A DNA stretch of 64,000 bases from Vibrio alfacsensis (GCF_003544875.1 NZ_CP032094.1:1302001-1366000); one strand, 5' to 3'; positions 25,477-35,886 are shown, counted from the stretch's first letter. Notes: a model not told the origin generated them from the letters alone. Numbers and translations: made by a program.

Positions 25477-26733
25477 ATGTCGTCTATCGTTGTTGTGGGT
25501 GCAAACTGGGGTGATGAAGGCAAAGGCCGCATCGTTGACTTTTTGGCAGAGCAAGCTTCTGCAAGCATTCGTTTCCAAGGTGGTAACAACGCGGGTCACA
25601 CCGTAGTTAACGACCTAGGTACGTTCAAGCTGCACCAGCTACCAAGTGGCGTTTTCAACCCTGACTGTTTGGCAGTTTTAGGTCCGGGTATGGTTATCAG
25701 CCCTGCGTCGCTGTCTCAGGAGATTGCGGAAGTTGAAGAAGCGGGCGTGAAAGTGAACATGTGCATCTCTGATCGCGCAACACTGTGTCTACCTCTACAC
25801 GCACTAGAAGATACGCTGGAAGAACAACGCTTAGGCGACAAAGCATACGGTTCAACTCGTCAGGGCATTGCACCTGCATACGGTGACCGTGTGATGAAAA
25901 AAGGCATCCTTGTGGGTTGGTTGAAACAACCAGAAGTTCTAGTAGAACGCATCAAGTTCTGGATGGACTGGAAACTTCCACAACTACGAGCACTTTACCC
26001 AACGTTCGAATTCGAGCAAACCGCTGAAGAAATGGCAAACTGGTTGCTGGAAGTGTCTGCCCCTTGGCGTGATGCTATCTGCAACGTAACGCTGCCGCTA
26101 AAAGAGCTGCAAGCAAAAGACCAAACTCTACTGTTCGAAGCACAGCTAGGTGCGGGCCGTGACCTTGTTTACGGTGAGTACCCATGGACAACCTCTTCAA
26201 ACGTTGTGTCTATGTACGCAGGTATCGGTAGTGGTCTTCCTGCTCTACGTCCAGAGCGCGTTATTGCAGTCGCAAAAGCGTTCAGCTCATCAGTAGGTAC
26301 TGGTACGCTAATCACTGCAATGGAAGAGCAAGATGCATTCCGTGAACTTGCGGGTGAGTTCGGCGCAACAACAGGTCGTCCACGTGACATGGGTTACTTT
26401 GATGCAGTGGCAACGAAGAACGGCGTTGAGCTTCAAGCAGCGACTGAAATTGCACTGACAAAAGTAGACTGTCTGACTGGTCTTAAAGATCTAAAAATCT
26501 GTGTTGGCTACGAAGGCGAGCACAGCGAAAACCCAATTTGGCCTCAAACGACGGCACTAGCACCAATCTACGAGAAGATGGAAAGCTGGAGCGAAGACAT
26601 TACTGGTTGTCGTAAATTCGAAGAGCTACCAGTTGCGGCACAAAAATACGTTCTACGTATTGAAGAACTAATGGGTGTACCAGTGAAAATGGTATCGGTT
26701 GGTCCTGGTCGTGAACAAATGATTATGCGCTAA
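25477..26733 (+). CDS. purA: Adenylosuccinate synthetase, divergent paralogue
   Basis: 418 residues (housekeeping PurA about 430). It makes adenylosuccinate from IMP, aspartate and GTP on the way to AMP. The GTP loop is NWGDEGKGRIVDFLAE (usual QWGDEGKGKIVD); NNAGHTVV supplies the catalytic His; YGSTRQGIAPAYGDRVMKKG and ASSVGTG-like SSSVGTGTL follow; EFGATTGRPRDMGYFDAVA replaces the usual GATTGRRRRxGW. All catalytic residues I can place are kept, so activity is likely. Divergent from a LysR regulator and unlinked to other purine genes, it looks like a regulated second copy; the presence of another purA is assumed from Vibrio biology, not seen. Confidence 0.92.
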   Translation: MSSIVVVGANWGDEGKGRIVDFLAEQASASIRFQGGNNAGHTVVNDLGTFKLHQLPSGVFNPDCLAVLGPGMVISPASLSQEIAEVEEAGVKVNMCISDRATLCLPLHALEDTLEEQRLGDKAYGSTRQGIAPAYGDRVMKKGILVGWLKQPEVLVERIKFWMDWKLPQLRALYPTFEFEQTAEEMANWLLEVSAPWRDAICNVTLPLKELQAKDQTLLFEAQLGAGRDLVYGEYPWTTSSNVVSMYAGIGSGLPALRPERVIAVAKAFSSSVGTGTLITAMEEQDAFRELAGEFGATTGRPRDMGYFDAVATKNGVELQAATEIALTKVDCLTGLKDLKICVGYEGEHSENPIWPQTTALAPIYEKMESWSEDITGCRKFEELPVAAQKYVLRIEELMGVPVKMVSVGPGREQMIMR

Positions 26734-26751
26734 GACGTGGAATAACACGTC

Positions 26752-26783
26752 TATATCCAAGTTACAGTAAGTGCTTGGTTATA
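26752..26783. repeat. Small dyad resembling the TATACCCAAG repeat ends
   Basis: TATATCCAAG...CTTGGTTATA with 12 nt between arms, just after purA. Similar to the ends of the larger repeats but without their interior. Confidence 0.4.
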
Positions 26784-26788
26784 TTAGC

Positions 26789-26828
26789 AAGCGGCTTTTA
26801 TCTTTTCCGGGGTAAAGCCGCTTTTTTT
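26789..26828 (+). terminator. Rho-independent terminator of purA
   Basis: AAGCGGCTTT / AAAGCCGCTT 10-bp stem followed by T7. Confidence 0.93.
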
Positions 26829-26935
26829 CAAGCCCATCCAATTTCCCTATACCAAGTCATTCTCGCTCACCCTAGTACCTTTAGATTAGTTGAGTATAAT
26901 TACCTGATGTAATTCATGACGATGGATGCTTCAAA

Positions 26936-27499
26936 ATGTCAATCACTCAAATTGATACTCACACGGCTCTCATTGTGATTGATCTACAACACGGTATTGT
27001 CGACCTCGTTGACCCTAGCAACGCCAAAACGGTTATCGAACATACCAACCTACTACTCACCACCTTTCGTCGCCAGAACTGGCCTGTTGTGCAAGTGAAC
27101 GTCGCTGGTCGCCCTATTGGCAGAGTCGATGCATCTCCTCGTCCATCTAATAGCCAAGGGAATAACTGGGCAGCATTGCACAAAGACGTGCTTCATCACC
27201 CTGACGATATTGCCATCACCAAGAAAACGTGGGGGGCATTCAGTCACACACATCTCCATGAAAACCTGCAACAGTTGAACGTTTCTCAAGTTGTTATCGT
27301 CGGAATCGCCACTAGCATGGGTGTACTATCAACAGCCATGCAAGCTTATGAGCTCGGTTATAATGTGACCATTTGTCACGATGCGGTCACCGACCCCTCA
27401 CTAGACAATCATGCCTTTGCTCTATCGTCCGTTATTCCTAAGATTTCAGAGGTCGGCACGACTTTAGATTTCATTTCATTAGCAAAGTCCTTGTATTGA
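26936..27499 (+). CDS. Isochorismatase-fold hydrolase lacking the Cys nucleophile
   Basis: 187 residues with the isochorismatase Rossmann-like fold: TALIVIDLQHGIV (catalytic Asp in IDLQ), ITKKTWGAFSHTHL (Lys), and VVIVGIATSMGVLSTAMQAYE. In nicotinamidases and other cysteine hydrolases the last motif is GxAxxxCVxxTA; here the Cys position is Gly, as in true isochorismatases (EntB, PhzD), which use Asp and Lys without a nucleophile. So an isochorismatase-like vinyl-ether hydrolase is more likely than an amidase. No siderophore or phenazine genes are near. Start at ATG; ribosome site weak. Confidence 0.87.
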   Translation: MSITQIDTHTALIVIDLQHGIVDLVDPSNAKTVIEHTNLLLTTFRRQNWPVVQVNVAGRPIGRVDASPRPSNSQGNNWAALHKDVLHHPDDIAITKKTWGAFSHTHLHENLQQLNVSQVVIVGIATSMGVLSTAMQAYELGYNVTICHDAVTDPSLDNHAFALSSVIPKISEVGTTLDFISLAKSLY

Positions 27500-27601
27500 T
27501 TCAGCCCACTCCCGCTCGTTCACTTTCTCTTCTATGGCAGTCATGAGAAAGTGAACTATGCTTTCTTTGCTTGCTTTAAGACAAGTCAAATAGGAGTACC
27601 A

Positions 27602-28153
27602 ATGAAACAGATCAAATTATTATCGTTTGTGTTATCCGCTCTTCCTCTCTTTTCTAGTTATGCTTTTGATCTAAAAAGCGCAGATGTTACAGATAATCAA
27701 TCACTTAAAAAATCACAAGTTTTCAATCAATGGGGCTGCACCGGTGACAACAAGTCTCCAGAGTTGAGTTGGAGCAGTCCTCCTGATGGCACAAAAAGCT
27801 TCGCAATTACCATGTATGACCCAGACGCGCCAACCGGCAGTGGTTGGTGGCATTGGTTAGTGGTCAATATTCCTGCTGATCAAACTGGTATGGCAGAAAA
27901 TGCTGGTGAAAAAGGAGGGAAAAACTTGCCTAAAGGCGCCAGCATGGTAACCAATGACTTTGGTTTCAAAGGATTTGGCGGTGCATGCCCTCCTCCAAAC
28001 GCGAAACCACACAATTATCAAATTACCGTCTATGCCTTGGATAAAGAAAAAATTGAGCTGCCCGACAATGCGTCAGGTGCGCTCGCGGGCTACAACATAC
28101 TGCAGCATGTTATTGATAAAGTGGTATTAACCGCACCAACCAATTTAAGGTAG
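27602..28153 (+). CDS. YbhB/YbcL-type PEBP (Raf kinase inhibitor-like) protein, exported
   Basis: 183 residues from the ATG at 27602, with TAGGAG upstream. A signal peptide covers 1-19 (LFSSYAF). The PEBP fold motifs are clear: WGCTGDNKSPELSWS, FAITMYDPDAPTGSGWWHWLV (the DPDxP anion site), and GFGGACPPPNAKPHNYQITVYAL. Bacterial members bind phosphorylated or lipid ligands; function is unsettled. Terminator downstream. Confidence 0.93.
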   Translation: MKQIKLLSFVLSALPLFSSYAFDLKSADVTDNQSLKKSQVFNQWGCTGDNKSPELSWSSPPDGTKSFAITMYDPDAPTGSGWWHWLVVNIPADQTGMAENAGEKGGKNLPKGASMVTNDFGFKGFGGACPPPNAKPHNYQITVYALDKEKIELPDNASGALAGYNILQHVIDKVVLTAPTNLR

Positions 28154-28203
28154 TTACATAGGAATTACGTATCATTCAGCATACTATTCCTTAGCGATTA
28201 AGA

Positions 28204-28230
28204 AGAGCTCAAGTTCGAGCTCTTTTTTTG
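28204..28230 (+). terminator. Terminator of the PEBP gene
   Basis: AAGAGCTC / GAGCTCTT stem with T-run. Confidence 0.9.
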
Positions 28231-28465
28231 ATTCAGCTTACCCAGCATTACCTTAAGAATCATCAAAAGATAATTTCATGTTATTTTTTCTAATGGAACT
28301 CTTGACAAGAAAATTTCGGAAGAATATATTGATTACACGAACTGCCAAATGGAGTTCGTTGATGACTGTATTCGCCTTATATAGGGAATATCACAGTGAT
28401 CAAACAGGAATGCCTCACAACCTCATCTCTGTGATGTTTTGTGCTTTTCATTCCGATTATTAACC
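28231..28465. other. Gap with a short coding-like fragment
   Basis: Frame 28274-28384 reads SNGTLDKKISEEYIDYTN followed by CQMEFVDDCIRLI and a stop; the texture is protein-like but there is no start codon, and I do not recognise it. It is probably the remnant of a lost gene between the PEBP gene and the heat-shock cluster. Confidence 0.3.
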
Positions 28466-28496
28466 ATTGAACCGTATGTCTAATCTAACCCCAGAT
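28466..28496 (+). promoter_or_regulatory. Sigma-32 (RpoH) heat-shock promoter
   Basis: ATTGAAC (-35, 28466-28472), 16-nt spacer, then CCCCAGAT (-10, 28489-28496), compared with the RpoH consensus CTTGAAA-N11-16-CCCCATNT. It lies 73 nt upstream of the hsp20 ATG. No comparable site was found directly before dnaK, so dnaK may be read from here. Confidence 0.7.
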
Positions 28497-28568
28497 GGTT
28501 TAAAGAGTATGAGTTCGATCTCAGCACCTTATGTGTTGAGAACTATTGCTTATTGAAAGGATAGTATT

Positions 28569-28987
28569 ATGCGTAATGTAGATATTTCCCCCTATACCGT
28601 CATGCCATTGGTTTTGATCGTCTGCTTAATCTTGTAGAAAGCAACGCAAAAAAATCATCAACAAATGGTTACCCACCATACAACATCGAACAAAAAGACG
28701 AGAACAACTACCGAATCACTATGGCAGTTGCAGGCTTTTCTGAAGATGCGTTAACTCTCACTCAAAATGAAAACATGCTGATCGTTTCAGGTGAAATTCA
28801 AGCCTCTGAAACCAAACCAACTTACGTTTATCAAGGTATTGCTGAGCGCAACTTTGAACGCAAGTTCCAACTGGCTGATTACGTGACTGTCACCGCAGCA
28901 AGCATGGAAAATGGATTGCTGCACATTGATCTCATCCGAGAAGTTCCGGAAGCAATGCAAGCGCGTAAGATTTCCATCAGCAAATAA
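28569..28987 (+). pseudogene. ibpA: Small heat-shock protein Hsp20/IbpA, frameshifted
   Basis: The ATG at 28569 has AAGGA upstream and starts MRNVDISP, but the frame then runs into a stop. Adding one base to the C5 run at 28588-28592 restores SPLYRHAIGFDRLLNLVES, then NGYPPYNIEQKDENNYRITMAVAGF and a full alpha-crystallin domain to 28987 (139 residues). Features: GIAERNFERKFQLADYV and NGLLHIDLIREVPE, as in IbpA/IbpB. Intact, it would hold unfolding proteins for DnaK during heat stress. First gene of an apparent hsp20-dnaK-dnaJ cluster behind a sigma-32-like promoter. The lesion is in a homopolymer, so sequencing error is a real alternative to a pseudogene. Confidence 0.88.
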
Positions 28988-29061
28988 TTTCAAGTAACTA
29001 TTAGTTTCAACTAACAAATAGCTTCAAGTAACCATTAGTTTCAAGAAGCAAATAGTTTCAA
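28988..29061. repeat. 17-bp tandem repeat, about 4.4 copies
   Basis: Units TTTCAAGTAACTATTAG, TTTCAACTAACAAATAG, CTTCAAGTAACCATTAG, TTTCAAGAAGCAAATAG and a partial TTTCAA. It starts at the first base after the hsp20 stop codon. Confidence 0.88.
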
Positions 29062-29317
29062 TTTGCCGTTAAACCTAGCTAACCACACGATGTGGTAAAG
29101 AGATGCGACTTTAACCCAGATAAAAATAGGATGGTTAAAGTTCACACTACGGTGCAAAACCATAACATCACCTGTTTAGCGGCAAACACTGAACTCATTT
29201 ATTTGATTGAGGCAAAGCATAACAGCGACAAAATGCATGTTATGTTCTTAGAAAACAACATCGAATTTTAAAGACTTTGCATTAAAATAACTAATGCAAA
29301 GTACAGAGGTAATTATT

Positions 29318-31231
29318 ATGGGTAAAATCATTGGTATCGACTTAGGTACAACTAACTCTTGTGTAGCAGTGCTAGACGGCGACAAACCACGTGTCATTGA
29401 AAACGCAGAGGGTGAGCGCACCACTGCATCGGTTGTTGCATACACCGACGGTGAAACGCTAGTAGGTCAACCTGCAAAACGCCAAGCAGTAACTAACCCA
29501 ACGAACACGCTATTTGCAATTAAGCGTCTTATTGGTCGTCGTTTTGAAGACGAAGAAGTTCAGCGCGATATCGAAATCATGCCTTACAAAATCGTTAAGG
29601 CTGACAACGGTGATGCTTGGGTAGAAGCGCAAGGCCAAAAAATGGCGGCTCCTCAAGTTTCAGCTGAAATCCTGAAGAAAATGAAGAAAACAGCTGAAGA
29701 CTTCCTAGGTGAGGAAGTAACTGGCGCTGTTATCACTGTTCCTGCTTACTTTAACGATGCTCAACGTCAAGCTACTAAAGACGCTGGCCGTATCGCAGGT
29801 CTAGAAGTTAAACGTATCATCAACGAACCAACAGCGGCGGCTCTAGCATACGGTCTAGATAAGAAAGGCGGCGACCGCACTATCGCGGTATACGACCTCG
29901 GTGGTGGTACATTCGATATCTCTATCATCGAAATCGATGAAGTTGAAGGCGAGAAAACATTCGAAGTTCTAGCAACTAACGGTGATACTCACCTTGGTGG
30001 TGAAGACTTTGATACACGTCTAATCAACTACCTAGTAGACGAGTTCCAAAAAGAGCAAGGCATCAACCTTAAGAACGATCCACTAGCAATGCAACGTGTT
30101 AAAGAAGCAGCAGAAAAAGCGAAGATCGAGCTTTCTTCTACTTCTCAAACTGACGTAAACCTACCTTACGTGACTGCAGACGCGACGGGTCCTAAGCACA
30201 TGAACGTGAAAGTGACTCGTGCGAAACTAGAATCTCTAGTTGAAGACCTAGTACAACGTTCTCTTGAGCCACTAAAAGTTGCTCTAGCTGATGCTGACCT
30301 ATCTGTAAACGACATCACTGACGTAATCCTAGTTGGTGGTCAGACTCGTATGCCTATGGTTCAAGCGAAAGTTGCTGAGTTCTTTGGTAAAGAAGCTCGC
30401 CGCGACGTAAACCCTGATGAAGCAGTAGCAATGGGTGCTGCAGTTCAAGGTGGTGTACTTGCAGGTGAAGTGAAAGACGTACTTCTACTAGACGTTACTC
30501 CACTGTCTCTAGGTATCGAGACAATGGGCGGCGTAATGACTAAGCTCGTTGAGAAAAACACCACTATCCCAACTAAAGCGAACCAAGTTTTCTCTACAGC
30601 AGAAGACAACCAGAGCGCGGTAACTATCCACGTTCTTCAAGGTGAGCGTAAGCAAGCGTCTTTCAACAAATCACTAGGTCAATTCAACCTAGAAGGTATC
30701 CAAGCTGCACCACGTGGTATGCCACAAATCGAAGTGACTTTCGACCTAGATGCGGATGGTATCCTACACGTTTCAGCGAAAGACAAGCAGACTGGTAAAG
30801 AGCAGAAGATCACTATCCAAGCTTCTGGCGGTCTAAGCGATGACGACATCGAGAAAATGGTTCAAGAAGCAGAAGCTAACAAAGAAGCGGACAAAAAGTT
30901 CGAAGAGCTAGCGACTGCACGTAACCAAGCTGACCAAATGATTCACGGTACTCGTAAGCAAGTAGAAGAAGCGGGTGAAGCGCTACCTGCAGAAGAGAAA
31001 GAGAAGATTGAAGCAGCTATCTCTGAGCTAGAAACTGCACGTAAAGGTGATGACAAAGAAGCGATCGACGCTAAAGTTCAAGCGCTAATGACAGCAGCTC
31101 AAAAGCTAATGGAAATCGCTCAACAACAAGCTCAAGCGCAACAAGCACAAGGTGCTGACGCTGGTGCACAGTCGAAAGACGATGACGTAGTTGATGCGGA
31201 ATTCGAAGAAGTTAAAGACGACAAGAAATAA
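29318..31231 (+). CDS. dnaK: Molecular chaperone DnaK (Hsp70)
   Basis: 637 residues from the ATG at 29318 ([18 protein letters not shown]), with AGAGGT upstream. Nucleotide-binding domain to about 385 ([27 protein letters not shown]), linker [18 protein letters not shown], substrate-binding beta domain, helical lid, and a Q/A-rich tail ending [16 protein letters not shown]. It refolds proteins with DnaJ-type and GrpE partners. Codon use is strongly biased (CTA, GTA, GGT, ATC), as in very highly expressed genes, unlike the flanking hsp20 and dnaJ. With a class B J-protein next to it instead of a zinc-finger DnaJ, this may be a second dnaK; the usual dnaK-dnaJ locus is not in the window. Confidence 0.97.
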   Translation: MGKIIGIDLGTTNSCVAVLDGDKPRVIENAEGERTTASVVAYTDGETLVGQPAKRQAVTNPTNTLFAIKRLIGRRFEDEEVQRDIEIMPYKIVKADNGDAWVEAQGQKMAAPQVSAEILKKMKKTAEDFLGEEVTGAVITVPAYFNDAQRQATKDAGRIAGLEVKRIINEPTAAALAYGLDKKGGDRTIAVYDLGGGTFDISIIEIDEVEGEKTFEVLATNGDTHLGGEDFDTRLINYLVDEFQKEQGINLKNDPLAMQRVKEAAEKAKIELSSTSQTDVNLPYVTADATGPKHMNVKVTRAKLESLVEDLVQRSLEPLKVALADADLSVNDITDVILVGGQTRMPMVQAKVAEFFGKEARRDVNPDEAVAMGAAVQGGVLAGEVKDVLLLDVTPLSLGIETMGGVMTKLVEKNTTIPTKANQVFSTAEDNQSAVTIHVLQGERKQASFNKSLGQFNLEGIQAAPRGMPQIEVTFDLDADGILHVSAKDKQTGKEQKITIQASGGLSDDDIEKMVQEAEANKEADKKFEELATARNQADQMIHGTRKQVEEAGEALPAEEKEKIEAAISELETARKGDDKEAIDAKVQALMTAAQKLMEIAQQQAQAQQAQGADAGAQSKDDDVVDAEFEEVKDDKK

Positions 31232-31289
31232 GCTTTCTTAACTAGGAGACTGTGTATGGTCGTCTAGCGTCAATAAGACTTGTAAATAT

Positions 31290-31320
31290 GGGCGTTTGGG
31301 GTGACTCTTACGCCCTCTTT
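31290..31320 (+). terminator. Terminator or attenuator between dnaK and dnaJ-like gene
   Basis: GGGCGT / ACGCCC stem with a 14-nt loop and TCTTTC tail, 121 nt after the dnaK stop. Confidence 0.6.
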
Positions 31321-31352
31321 CGATTAAAACAAAATAAAAATAAGCGGTGAAT

Positions 31353-32269
31353 ATGTCCAAACGAGATTACTACGAGGTTTTGGGTATTCCTAAAGATACG
31401 TCAACCAAAGACATCAAAAGCCTATAAAAACTCGCAATGAAATATCATCCCGATAAAAATCCGGGAGATAAAACTGCGGAAGAAAAATTCAAAGAAATAA
31501 AAGAAGCCTACGAAATCTTAACTGATGACGAAAAACGTCAGCAATATGATCGATTTGGCCACGCCGCTTTTCAAGGAGCGAGTGGCAACGCCACCACGAT
31601 GGTCGTGGGCATTATCAGTCTGGTGGATTTGAAGATATCTTTGGTGGCGCGTTTGGCCGTCAAGGGTTTGGTGGTTTTGGGCGAAGCTCAGGTGGTGGCT
31701 TTGGTGGGTTTGATGATATTTTCTCTCAAGCCAGAGGTGGGCGATCTCAACCAAGCAAAGGCCAGGATCATGAATTCACCTTAACCGTTGATTTTGTCGA
31801 TGCTATTCAAGGTGCAGAAAAAGTCGTTGAGCTACCAGTCAATGGCGAACAGAAAAAAATCAATGTGAAGATCCCACCAGGCATTCGAGACGGTGAAAAA
31901 ATTCGTTTCTCGAACAAAGGAGCCCCTGGTATCAATGGCGGTCCAAATGGTGACCTACTATTGGTGATCAATACTCGTGCTCATGCTTTTCTAAAACGAG
32001 AGCAAGACAACCTGCTGTGCACCGCTCATATTGACATTGCCAATGCTGCACTAGGTGGAGAGGTAGAAGTCCAAGTTTTAGATAGCCGCTACAAACTCAA
32101 AGTCCCCGCCGGTTCTCAAAGTGGTCGTAAATTTAAAATGACGGGCAAAGGTGTTAAAAACCGCAAAGGCGTCACTGGTGACCTTATCGTCACGCTGCAC
32201 GTTGATACCCCGACAAACCTCACTGACAAACAAAAAGATCTACTAGAGCAGTTCAAAGCAACACTCTAA
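31353..32269 (+). pseudogene. Class B DnaJ/CbpA-like co-chaperone, multiply disrupted
   Basis: Begins MSKRDYYEVLGIPKDTSTKD (J-domain), meets TAA at 31425-31427 inside what should be [15 protein letters not shown], continues in the same frame through the HPD motif, then changes frame between about 31575 and 31600, after which [17 protein letters not shown] (G/F region) and the C-terminal substrate domain (VDFVDAIQGAEKVVELPV, KIPPGIRDGEKIRF) are open to 32269. No zinc-finger CxxCxGxG is present, so it is CbpA/class B. The TAA is best explained by lost A residues in the flanking A-runs at 31416-31419 and 31426-31430 (net one codon short). As given it cannot make a full-length protein; homopolymer sequencing error is possible. 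Confidence 0.85.
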
Positions 32270-32416
32270 TCCAAGCGACAAGAGCTTCTGGCTCAAACGA
32301 CATCTCAAGGTGCCTCATTTGAACAAACCAAAGTGTGGCATCTTGGCTTTTCGATACTCTGCTCTGCTCCGCTATACCCTGCTAAACAATAACGTAGACG
32401 TAAACTACCCAAGACT

Positions 32417-33250
32417 CTAAAACAAACGGCGCTTCATACCGGCTTTTTCCATAATGCGAGTGGTAATTTCTTCTACCGATAAAGATGAAGTATTGATATA
32501 AGGAATCGCCTCTCTTCTAAACAACGCTTCTACCGTATCAAGCTCTAACTTGCATTGCTCAGTGCTTGCATATTCACTGCCCGATAAACGGTTCTCTCGT
32601 ATTTCCGTTAAACGCTCTGGGTTAATCGTTAAGCCAAACAACTTATGACGGTGGATTTCAAACTCAGGCAGTAAGCGCATTAAGCTAATGTCTTCTGCAA
32701 TAAATGGGTAATTCACCACACGTAAACCAAACTGCATTGCCATGTATAAACTGGTTGGTGTCTTCCCACTTCGAGACACCCCAAGCAAAATGATATCGGC
32801 CTCTTCTAATCCTTTTAGAGTAATCCCATCATCGTGAGCCAAGGTATATTCAATAGCTGCAATACGATCAAAGTAAGTATCGGAATCTTTCCCTACGCTG
32901 CGTGAGCGTTGCAGTTTGGGCTGGGGCTCCATTTGAGTGTCGTCTTTGACTCGCTGGACGATGCTCGCCAAAACATCATAAGAAAATGCAGGAGCCTTGA
33001 GCAGTAACTCACGAACATCAGGTAGGACAATAGAAAAAAACACCAGTGGTTTGACACCGTTACGCTGGTAGGAAGTTTCAATTTCTTTGACAACGTCGGC
33101 CACTTTGTCTGGCGTTTCGACAAAAGGAAAGGCTTTTTCATTAGGGATGAATGGAAATTGCCCTAAAACAACGTGCCCTAATGTTTCGCATGTGATCGCC
33201 GTACCGTCAGAAACATAGAACACATCACGACTTTGGTTATTAATTTGCAT
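32417..33250 (-). CDS. ppsR: PEP synthase regulatory protein (bifunctional kinase/pyrophosphorylase)
   Basis: 277 residues, DUF299 family. Begins [26 protein letters not shown] and carries the P-loop [15 protein letters not shown] near residue 155. PpsR inactivates PpsA by ADP-dependent phosphorylation of a Thr next to its catalytic His, and reverses this with phosphate. It is divergent from ppsA across 180 bp, the standard arrangement. Confidence 0.96.
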   Translation of the reverse strand: MQINNQSRDVFYVSDGTAITCETLGHVVLGQFPFIPNEKAFPFVETPDKVADVVKEIETSYQRNGVKPLVFFSIVLPDVRELLLKAPAFSYDVLASIVQRVKDDTQMEPQPKLQRSRSVGKDSDTYFDRIAAIEYTLAHDDGITLKGLEEADIILLGVSRSGKTPTSLYMAMQFGLRVVNYPFIAEDISLMRLLPEFEIHRHKLFGLTINPERLTEIRENRLSGSEYASTEQCKLELDTVEALFRREAIPYINTSSLSVEEITTRIMEKAGMKRRLF

Positions 33251-33430
33251 TTCTGTTTAGATTTTCAAAATCATTTGATTAGGATTAGCAACATAATACT
33301 AACAAATAAGTTTGGCTTTCAGTTATGTTCACCACAAGGTTGAAATTTATTTCGCTTTTTTTTCAATCCGAGCGTAAACGATTGCCTTTAAGTCCCCCTA
33401 CAAAAGCTGCAATGTTTCTGGAGAAAAAAC

Positions 33431-35800
33431 ATGCAAAAGAACACCCTCTGGTTCAATGGTCTATCCATGGATGATGTCGACAAAGTCGGCGGTAAAAACG
33501 CGTCACTTGGCGAAATGGTTTCTAACCTAGCTAATGTCGGTGTTTCTGTTCCCAACGGTTTTGCGACTACCTCGTTCGCGTTTAACCAATTCCTTGATCA
33601 TGATGGTTTGGATGAACGGATCCACCAACTACTCGATGAACTGAATGTTGAAGATGTTGAAGCCCTGCGCAAGACTGGTGCTACCATCCGTCAATGGGTA
33701 TTAGACGCCCCTTTCCCTGCGGAATTAGAACAAGAAATTCGCGAGAACTATCAAGAACTCACAGACAATCACCCGGAGATTTCGGTTGCGGTTCGCTCCT
33801 CAGCAACGGCAGAGGATCTCCCTGATGCCTCTTTTGCCGGTCAACAAGAGACATTCCTAAACGTAAAAGGCATTAATGCTGTTTTAGAAGCAACCAAACA
33901 TGTATACGCATCGCTGTTCAACGATCGCGCTATTTCTTACCGTGTTCACCAAGGCTTTAATCACCGTGGTATTTCGTTATCAGCGGGTATTCAGCGTATG
34001 GTGCGCTCAGACAAAGCCTCTTCCGGCGTCATGTTCACCCTAGATACCGAATCTGGCTTCGATCAAGTGGTGTTCATCACCTCTTCTTGGGGCTTGGGTG
34101 AAATGGTGGTGCAAGGCGCAGTAAACCCAGATGAGTTTTATGTTCACAAGCCAATGCTTGAAGCGGGTCAGCACCCTATCGTAAAGAAAACTTTTGGTTC
34201 GAAACAGATCAAAATGATCTACGCCAACAGTCAAGAAATCGGTAAACAAGTTGAGATCATCGATACGTCGGCGGAAGAACGTAATACTTTTTCTTTAAAC
34301 GACGATGAGATCAAAGAACTAGCAAAACAAGCGATGATCATCGAAAAGCACTATCAACGTCCGATGGATATTGAGTGGGCGAAAGATGGTATCGATGGCA
34401 AACTATACATAGTGCAAGCCCGCCCAGAAACCGTGTGCTCTCAAACTGAACAAAGCGTGATTGAACGTTATGAACTCAACAATAAAGCAGAGGTATTGGT
34501 TGAGGGGCGCGCTATTGGCCAACGCATTGGAAAAGGTCCTGTTCGCTTGGTTGATTCGCTAGACCAAATGTCACTGGTGCAAAATGGCGATGTGCTCGTC
34601 ACAGATATGACTGACCCAGATTGGGAACCTGTGATGAAAAAAGCCTCTGCCATCGTTACCAACCGCGGTGGCCGCACTTGCCACGCCGCGATCATCGCAC
34701 GTGAACTTGGTATTCCAGCTATCGTTGGTTGTGGTGACGCCACTAGCAAGTTAACGGATGGAGAGACGGTGACTGTGTCTTGTGCTGAAGGGGAAACGGG
34801 CTATGTTTACCAAGGCGATCTAGACTTTGAGATCAAACGCTCTGCTGTTGATGAGCTGCCGTTGCTGCCAACTAAAGTAATGATGAACGTAGGTAACCCA
34901 GATCGTGCATTCGACTTTGCTCAGATTCCAAACGAAGGCGTCGGCTTAGCGCGCCTTGAATTTATCATTAACAAGATGATAGGTATTCACCCGAAAGCTC
35001 TGCTGAACTTCGATGCACAAAGCGATGAGCTAAAAGCAGAAATCACTGAGCGCATCCGTGGTTACAAAGACCCGATTGATTTTTACGTCAGCAAGCTAAC
35101 AGAAGGCATCTCAACCATTGCGTCTGCATTCTGGCCAAAGCGTGTGATCGTGCGTATGTCTGATTTTAAATCGAACGAATACAGTAACTTGGTTGGCGGT
35201 CAAGGTTATGAGCCACATGAAGAGAACCCAATGCTGGGCTTCCGTGGGGCTTCTCGTTACATTTCTCCAGTGTTTGAAGACTGTTTTGAACTAGAAACCC
35301 AAGCGATCAAACGCGTTCGTAATGAGATGGGGCTGAAGAACGTTGAAATCATGATCCCATTCGTGCGCACTCCAAGCGAAGCGGCATCCGTTATCGACTT
35401 GCTTGCGAAATTTGATCTGCGCCGTGGCGATCAAGGCCTGAAAGTGATCATGATGTGTGAACTGCCGTCCAACGCAGTACTTGCAGAAGAATTCTTGAAG
35501 TACTTCGATGGCTTCTCGATTGGCTCAAACGACATGACTCAGCTAACTCTTGGTCTTGACCGCGATTCCGGTGATGTCGCTCACCTATTCGATGAGCGCA
35601 ACCCAGCGGTGAAAGCCATGCTGAAAATGGCGATTGATGCTGCCACCAAAGCTGGCAAATACGTTGGTATCTGTGGTCAAGGTCCATCCGATCACGATGA
35701 CCTTGCAGAATGGCTAATGGAACAAGGCATCAGCTCCGTTTCACTTAACCCAGACACGGTTATCGATACTTGGTTAAAGCTAGGTAAAGTGAGTAAGTAG
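33431..35800 (+). CDS. ppsA: Phosphoenolpyruvate synthase
   Basis: 789 residues. Converts pyruvate, ATP and water to PEP, AMP and phosphate, for gluconeogenesis from C3 compounds. ATP-grasp domain at about 5-340 ([32 protein letters not shown]), phosphohistidine domain with [18 protein letters not shown] at about 415-432 (Thr-Cys-His, the His carrier and the Thr target of PpsR), and a PEP-binding TIM barrel at about 475-785 ([26 protein letters not shown]). Full length with an intact frame. GGAG ribosome site; terminator at 35854. Confidence 0.97.
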   Translation: MQKNTLWFNGLSMDDVDKVGGKNASLGEMVSNLANVGVSVPNGFATTSFAFNQFLDHDGLDERIHQLLDELNVEDVEALRKTGATIRQWVLDAPFPAELEQEIRENYQELTDNHPEISVAVRSSATAEDLPDASFAGQQETFLNVKGINAVLEATKHVYASLFNDRAISYRVHQGFNHRGISLSAGIQRMVRSDKASSGVMFTLDTESGFDQVVFITSSWGLGEMVVQGAVNPDEFYVHKPMLEAGQHPIVKKTFGSKQIKMIYANSQEIGKQVEIIDTSAEERNTFSLNDDEIKELAKQAMIIEKHYQRPMDIEWAKDGIDGKLYIVQARPETVCSQTEQSVIERYELNNKAEVLVEGRAIGQRIGKGPVRLVDSLDQMSLVQNGDVLVTDMTDPDWEPVMKKASAIVTNRGGRTCHAAIIARELGIPAIVGCGDATSKLTDGETVTVSCAEGETGYVYQGDLDFEIKRSAVDELPLLPTKVMMNVGNPDRAFDFAQIPNEGVGLARLEFIINKMIGIHPKALLNFDAQSDELKAEITERIRGYKDPIDFYVSKLTEGISTIASAFWPKRVIVRMSDFKSNEYSNLVGGQGYEPHEENPMLGFRGASRYISPVFEDCFELETQAIKRVRNEMGLKNVEIMIPFVRTPSEAASVIDLLAKFDLRRGDQGLKVIMMCELPSNAVLAEEFLKYFDGFSIGSNDMTQLTLGLDRDSGDVAHLFDERNPAVKAMLKMAIDAATKAGKYVGICGQGPSDHDDLAEWLMEQGISSVSLNPDTVIDTWLKLGKVSK

Positions 35801-35853
35801 ACGACTCTACCCTAGTCACCATATTGTCCCAAGAATATAACTCTCACGAAATT

Positions 35854-35886
35854 AGCCCTCAAGTTTTGGAATTTGAGGGCTTTTTG
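35854..35886 (+). terminator. Terminator of ppsA
   Basis: AGCCCTCAA / TTGAGGGCT stem with T5 tail. Confidence 0.92.

Noticed and set aside
28278..28463. 61-codon plus-strand ORF upstream of hsp20
   Set aside because: Low coding quality; another frame in the same DNA looks more protein-like but has no start.
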